Shown here one piece after another: positions 58,970 to 64,000 of a stretch of DNA of 64,000 nt; the first letter of the stretch is position 1, and each line of letters begins with the position of its first letter. The stretch comes from Phoronis australis (Eukaryota > Phoronida > Phoronidae). The stretch lies in NCBI GenBank assembly GCA_002633005.1, contig NMRA01000360.1, positions 130,758-194,757 of the forward strand, in the 5' to 3' direction. The translations under genes were made by a program, and so were the position numbers. Under the pieces are notes generated by a model, which did not search any database, was not told the origin of the DNA, and saw only the letters and a list, made by a program, of their open reading frames with translations.

Positions 58970-61087
58970 CTTTGGAACGTCAAGAATCGAGAATTATGTC
59001 AAGGAAACGACCCACAATTTAAGTCGCACTTTCGGATGAGTCGGTCAACTTTTGAGGTTAGTTTTCGTGTTGCAGAACCATAATGGGTTTATCTGTTGCA
59101 GACGTGAAGCCTTCGCAGGATGCCATCTTGGAAATTTAACCGAACATGCTCTCGAGGTTGTTCGCGAGCGCTAACGTAAACACAGCTGTTCAGGACGAGG
59201 GTGCTCAAATCGCTTTCGGGCGCTCACTCTATTGAACATGCTTCTGGCTTTACTGGCTGACAATCGAGCATTGCACTAAAATGTCTCCTACTTCTCTAAG
59301 CTCATTCTTACTAGTGAGTGAATGAATAAAAGGGAATGAATGAGAACCACTTCGGAATACTCGACTTCGAGAGTGAAGTGTATAAGAAAAGAAAGAAGAA
59401 TGAGTCTTAGGAATGTGGTGAATCTGCAGTGACAGTACTTTTAGTAGTAATATGTGAAGCCCTCTTTCTCTTTGGACGACTGGTTAGGATGCCTGGCATT
59501 GAAGCAAGAGGTACCAAGTTCAGAACTTGGATTTGGTGATTTTTTACTGCATTGGTGCCCAACAATGGTACGTATTCTGAGTTTGATAATGCCATGATGG
59601 CTGACGACCATTGTATAGTGCCATAATGGCTGAGGAGGAGATGGGCTGATCTGATGTTGAGTTCCAGACGGCATGACGCCCCAATCATTGAATGGAGCAG
59701 ACTGTGGTGGCCTCTCTTAATAAGTCGCCTGTGGGCAGAAGGTCTTTGGTCAACTGTTAGGATGCCTGGTATTGAAACAAGAGGTTGGGGGTTGAAACTT
59801 GGACTAGGTAGTAGGCATCCCTGGCCAGCCAAATGACCAAACTGGCGACATTGAGAGCACTTCTTGGCGCTACTGCCTTGCCTTGTATGGGACCCACTTG
59901 ATGAAGGTGTAGAGATGAGTGTGCTACCACAGTCAACAAAGCTACCCAGATTTTCCATTCGCAGTAACTACAGGCAAGATATGCTACATTTTCTCAACAT
60001 TACTGAAGCACATCTAAATAAAGTTCCCACGTGTTTGAAACCAGGCATGAATGAATATTGTTAAGGTGATACAACCTCAGCACACTCTTAGGGAACTAAA
60101 GGTTGAGTAATACTTCCACCTGATAGCCAGTGAATACAGCGTACAAAGAACCCCGCCTTGGAAGAACCTTTTACAGCTTCCGTGGTGAAAGACTCTATTC
60201 AGGATCTTCAGTGCTTGCTGAAAAGAAGGCAGAGCTGGAGCATCCACTCATTGTTCCTTGACAGTGTACCAAGATGTGGTCAAAATGTTCCCTCTTTTTT
60301 TTCAAAATCTTCCTTTGTGGCTCCAGCAACATTCCACGATTATGTGACTTAGTGTACATGGCCAGTGTAATTTTTAACAATGGTCCTGTGACTCCTGTCG
60401 CATGGCAGGTCCTTCTTTTTTGTCACATACCGGTACATTATTTGGTCTTGGCTAGGAAGAACTGTGGATGATTGTGCCATGTTAGAATGTCAGTGACTGA
60501 TAATGTAACTAACTTAAACAAAAGTTAAATTTGATCATGTTTGCTATGTGCAGGTAAACCCATTTTCTCGGTCGACATCCATCCCGATGGTACAAGGTTT
60601 GCAACGGGTGGCCAAGGTATGTCTGTAATGGTGGTTTGTTGATTTCCTACGAAAATACAGATCTTATCCTGTCTGCTTAATAATTTATTCATCTTACTTC
60701 GAAATATGTCCGTTTTGGCTTTGACGCTTCAAATTAGCATATGGTGCAATAGAACCAGCACATACATTTTAAGTGACTGCCCTTACTAGTGACTCCATCT
60801 AGTGGTCAACCATAGAAGCGGCCAATGTCTCACCTTATTGCTAGCAGCAAACTGTCAATTCCAACTGAATGAGTTCAGTCTTCAGGACACTGTCTAATGA
60901 TAGTTCAGCAATGTTTTATGGAACATCTCTGTACTTTCTTACAAACCAAAATTGTCATTTTTCATTTCCATGATAGCAAGTACCAGCATATGTTAACGAA
61001 AACAACAACAGATGTTAACAACAAAGGAGCTTAAAATTCGTGAGGCTCTACACATCAGTTGGTGCAAGCCCAATCTGAATAGGCAAC
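58970..61087 (+). repeat. 2.1-kb tandem duplication in HIRA, copy 2
   Basis: Copy 2 starts CTTTGGAACG right after the n and ends ATAGGCAAC, after which unique intron sequence (TGGCACACC) follows. Indels relative to copy 1 include a missing 7-bp CCAAATG near 59565 and extra GCACACTC-containing text near 60080. Confidence 0.95.
60554..60616 (+). CDS. HIRA: HIRA exon 2, second copy
   Basis: Identical in coding sequence and in both splice sites to 58448-58510. If the duplication is real, splicing of both would insert 21 residues repeating the first WD40 strands. Otherwise only one copy is used. If it is an assembly artefact, the true gene has a single exon 2. Confidence 0.85.
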
Positions 61088-61510
61088 TGGCACACCACAG
61101 GTTGTCATTTTTTGCCTAATTCATTGTCACTCCCTGTAACTGACTGTGTCTGTGTTTCCTTACTTGTTGTTGGGCCTAGCAAGGTGGCCACTGTGTTTTT
61201 TTTTCTTCTGATAATGGTGTTTCAGTATTAACGACACCGAAACATGTCAAGCTGATTTAAATCCGTTGTTGTTTTCATTATCATTTTTCATTATTTTAAA
61301 TAATTGTGGGCATTCATAACTTGGTTGTCAAAATATCTAACAGAATATTATACAGAAGTTTAACGTGGGAAAACATTAATCTGGTGCTATTTTTCTTTGG
61401 TGGAAAAAATGGGAAAATGAAATTTTACTTGTATTCAACATTTTGTTCTAAAGTGGAGAGATTTTACCTTAGATAGTAGAACAGATGGAACATAAAACTG
61501 CCTAATGGGT

Positions 61511-61684
61511 AGTATGTGTGTAAAAGTTACATGTCATTTCCGACTAGTATGTGCGTAAAAGTTACATGTCATTTCCAACTAGTATGTGTGTAAAAGTTAC
61601 ATGTCATTTCCAACTAGTATGTGTGTAAAAGTTACATGTCATTTCCAACTAGTATGTGTGTAAAAGTTACATGTCATTTCCAAA
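61511..61684. repeat. 35-bp minisatellite, five copies, HIRA intron 2
   Basis: The unit AGTATGTGTGTAAAAGTTAC plus ATGTCATTTCCAACT repeats with a strict 35-bp period (61511, 61546, 61581, 61616, 61651). It ends about 115 bp before exon 3. Confidence 0.95.
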
Positions 61685-61798
61685 TAAAATCGCATGTATA
61701 TAAAGACAAAGTAACTTTTTTTTCTGAAGTTCTGTTCACGTGATTCGTGGCACTCTGTCTACCTGTCCCTGACTGCTTGTCTTGCTCTGTCTGTTTAG

Positions 61799-61909
61799 GC
61801 GACGACTCTGGCAAGATAGTCATCTGGAACGTTGCGCCTGTTAAAGATGTTGTGGCTGAACAAAATGAGAGCATACCTAAGGTCTTGTGTCAAATGGACA
61901 ACCATATGG
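61799..61909 (+). CDS. HIRA: HIRA exon 3
   Basis: After CTGTCTGTTTAG the exon codes for GDDSGKIVIWNVAPVKD, then VVAEQNESIPK and VLCQMDNHM. It matches the end of WD repeat 1 and the acidic linker of HIRA (DSGKxVIWN...IPKxLCQMDNH). It is 111 nt long, phase 1 at both ends, with donor GTATGT at 61910. Confidence 0.92.
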
Positions 61910-62068
61910 GTATGTGTGTGTTGGCTACTTTGAACTTAGTGCTGTAAAACTTATATCAAATGGACAACCACATGAGTACATAGCTGTTGGCTACTTTGAA
62001 CTTAATGCTGTAAAACTTGTGTCAAATGGACAACCAAGGGCTACTTTGAACTTAGTGCTGTAAAACTA
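61884..62068 (+). repeat. Tandem repeat made from the exon 3/intron 3 boundary, three copies
   Basis: The last 25 or so bases of exon 3 with the first 40 of the intron (TCAAATGGACAACCA ... CTACTTTGAACTTAGTGCTG) are repeated twice downstream. Copy 2 has GTACAT in place of the GTATGT donor, and copy 3 has lost the donor. Confidence 0.85.
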
Positions 62069-63295
62069 TTCAGCAGTCAAGAATGTCAAGTAACCTAAAA
62101 AGGTCCGGGGCAGTCTGTTTAGTTGGATACATTATGGATAGATTGGCTTGTACTGCCAAGGGACACAAATACACCATTTTTATTACGTTGCCAAGCATAT
62201 TACTGTAAAATTCTCTAATTTGGAGATTCTCTAGAATTTGGGACATGGAAACTCCCGGAAAATTGAATTATCTTGGTTCGGGAATTTGAGACACGGGCGA
62301 TTTTGGCATCCACCATATTTCTCAAATTTCGGACAGTGTCATTTCAATGTACAGAGTGTTTAAATTTGCTGTGTTTCCCACAATTCTTGAATTTGAGACG
62401 TCCAATATTGCCTGTTTCTAGAATTTGGGACAAGCTCTGACCTTGACCTATATGATTAACTTTTCACTGTCCCAATTTGGAGAATTTTTACAGTTTGCGT
62501 AAGTGCACCACTCATTTTACTACCGGTATGTGGCTAGTCGGAATGGCTTGTGCAGCGGACGTTTGAGTTGGGAGTCCCACAGTTTTTGCATTTTTGTTCA
62601 ACCCTATTCATTTATAAGCTTTTTGTTATACACTTAAATCTATCTCACGAATTCTGTTACAAACTGAACAACACATTGAGCTAGTGACAAAGTTATGGCT
62701 TACTGTTTATGACTATTTTTCCACACTGCACCTTATGAAATTAAAACCAGTTCCCCTAAACTGACCATCAAGATGTCCTTGGAAATGAGCACAAAGCTTT
62801 AGAATGCATCAAGTTGACATATTTTGTATAGTAGGCCCTATTGGGTGGTGTGTCGGGATAATATTTGCCTGTAATTTGCCCGCATTTTGAGAACGAGTTT
62901 TTTCTAGTTCTACTGAATAACGGGTTTCAAACTGGTTCTCAAAATGTGGGCACGTTATATCTGACTATTGTCCTGTCTCTGATTAAAGCAAAACTGCTTT
63001 TATCTACCGCACGTGACCATATTTCCTGGAGCAGGATGGAATTTGAGTTGTCATTGGCAGTTGTGGATTTTGTAAATAACTGATATACATCCAAACATCT
63101 GAATTGTCCATTGGGTGCCATGATATGTGTAAAAACTCTTACATATTGTGCTTATTAGGGCATATCTGCTGAAAATTGTGGAATATGAGACGCTTTAAAA
63201 GATATTCACCTTCACATTCTTGCTCTCTCGACAGCGCCATAAAATACAGGCATGCGGTCTCGTACAATTTACTGTTGATATTTCTTTGTCTCCAG

Positions 63296-63386
63296 CCTGT
63301 GTGAACTGTGTGAGGTGGGCCCACCATGGTCGTTACTTGGCCTCCTGTGGAGATGACAAGCTCATCATGATCTGGCAGTGCAGCAG
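63296..63386 (+). CDS. HIRA: HIRA exon 4
   Basis: After TTTGTCTCCAG the exon codes for ACVNCVRWAHHGRYLASCGD and DKLIMIWQCS, the second WD40 repeat of HIRA (CVNCVRW...YLASGGDDKLIMVW). It is 91 nt, phase 1 to phase 2, with donor GTGAGT. The remaining WD repeats and the B and C-terminal domains lie beyond the window. Confidence 0.92.
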
Positions 63387-63572
63387 GTGAGTGACATCGT
63401 TTGTATGATGTGTTGCGCCTGAACTCACACCCTGATCAGTTGTGTCAGGTGGCACGCAACAGTTTTCACTTGTTGGTCGGTTTGTATTTTTTATCATTAT
63501 GTATTTAGTGTGTATGTGCACAACAGTCTGCCAATCTGGATGTGTGTGTGTTTACGCTTATGTGCTATAATA

Positions 63573-63838
63573 ATTGTTAGTATGCTACATTTATGCGGTT
63601 CTCTGTGATTACTCAAATTGTTAGTATGCTACATTTATGCGGTTCTCTGTGATTACTCAAATTGTTAGTATGCTACATTTATGTGGTTCTCTGTGATTAC
63701 TCAAATTGTTAGTATGCTACATTTATGTGGTTCTCTGTGATTACTCAAATTGTTAGTATGCTACATTTATGTGGTTCTCTGTGATTACTCAAATTGTTAG
63801 TATGCTACATTTATGTGGTTCTCTGTGATTACTCAAAT
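63573..63838. repeat. 44-bp minisatellite, six copies, HIRA intron 4
   Basis: The unit ATTGTTAGTATGCTACATTT followed by ATGYGGTTCTCTGTGATTACTCAA repeats every 44 bp from 63573. The first two copies have ATGCGG and the rest ATGTGG. Confidence 0.97.
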
Positions 63839-64000
63839 TATGCACCTGACATTTTGATCAGTACGACTGATTTCTCGTAGTGGTGATTTCCATTTTAATA
63901 CTCAATTGTGTTGTTATTTAGGTTATGCATTGGACATTTCAATGTGTGTCTATGAGTCGTCTTTTCTGCATCTCAAAATATAATTAGTAATGTGCGACAA

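Noticed and set aside
57342-59958. 181- and 183-codon minus-strand frames present in both duplication copies
   Set aside because: They lie in a SINE-like repeat inside a HIRA intron, diverge by frameshift between the copies and show no domain.
63573-63838. Possible CRISPR-like regular repeats
   Set aside because: Units are contiguous with no unique spacers and lie in an intron of an animal gene; a minisatellite. The same holds for 23359-23530 and 61511-61684.

Overview
The window is animal nuclear DNA. Its genes are broken by GT-AG introns of 1-2 kb. It is full of decayed retroelements and short DNA transposons, and it carries microsatellites and minisatellites. The gene and repeat set suggests a marine invertebrate, perhaps a deuterostome such as a lancelet, hemichordate or echinoderm. 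That set is HIRA, a Penelope-like element, L2/CR1-like LINEs, THAP-bearing elements and tRNA-derived SINEs. The sequence alone does not fix the species. I see no rRNA, no functional tRNA gene and no CRISPR array.

Layout. (1) 0.7-6.6 kb, minus strand: a multi-exon gene for a helical, probably secreted protein (coiled coil, hydrophobic hairpin, coiled coil). It can be assembled from phase-matched exons and has two possible first exons. (2) 6.6-13.7 kb: intergenic DNA with local repeats, one unplaced exon candidate and a THAP-domain exon (minus). (3) 13.75-19.95 kb: a composite array of about 0.8-1.2 kb repeats, interrupted by a LINE. The units carry motifs resembling YY1, ETS, NRF1 and E-box sites. 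(4) 20-27 kb: a MITE, LINE remnants, a 39-bp minisatellite, and a DNA transposon with long inverted ends. That transposon holds a P2X7-tail-like cysteine domain (plus strand) and a THAP gene (minus strand). (5) 27.1-28.1 kb, minus strand: an intact intronless seven-helix receptor. (6) 28-40 kb: mostly non-coding, with a CAGTGGCGG-type MITE, a SINE, a second copy of the MITE, degenerate repeats, and the end of a Penelope-like element with a hammerhead-ribozyme-like fold. (7) 40-54 kb: a transposon graveyard. It holds an RNase H-bearing LINE and its inverted truncated copy, a Penelope-like element (RT plus GIY-YIG) with three nested insertions, an L2-like LINE and a broken THAP domain. (8) 56.3-64 kb, plus strand: the 5' end of HIRA, exons 1 to 4. 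It continues past the window. A 2.1-kb block of HIRA containing exon 2 is present twice in tandem, the copies separated by a single ambiguous base.

Three loci look like host genes: the helical protein gene, the seven-helix receptor and HIRA. They are unrelated in function and sit far apart; nothing suggests co-regulation. HIRA encodes the WD40 part of the histone H3.3 chaperone. Most open frames elsewhere are decayed transposon genes or chance frames in repeats.
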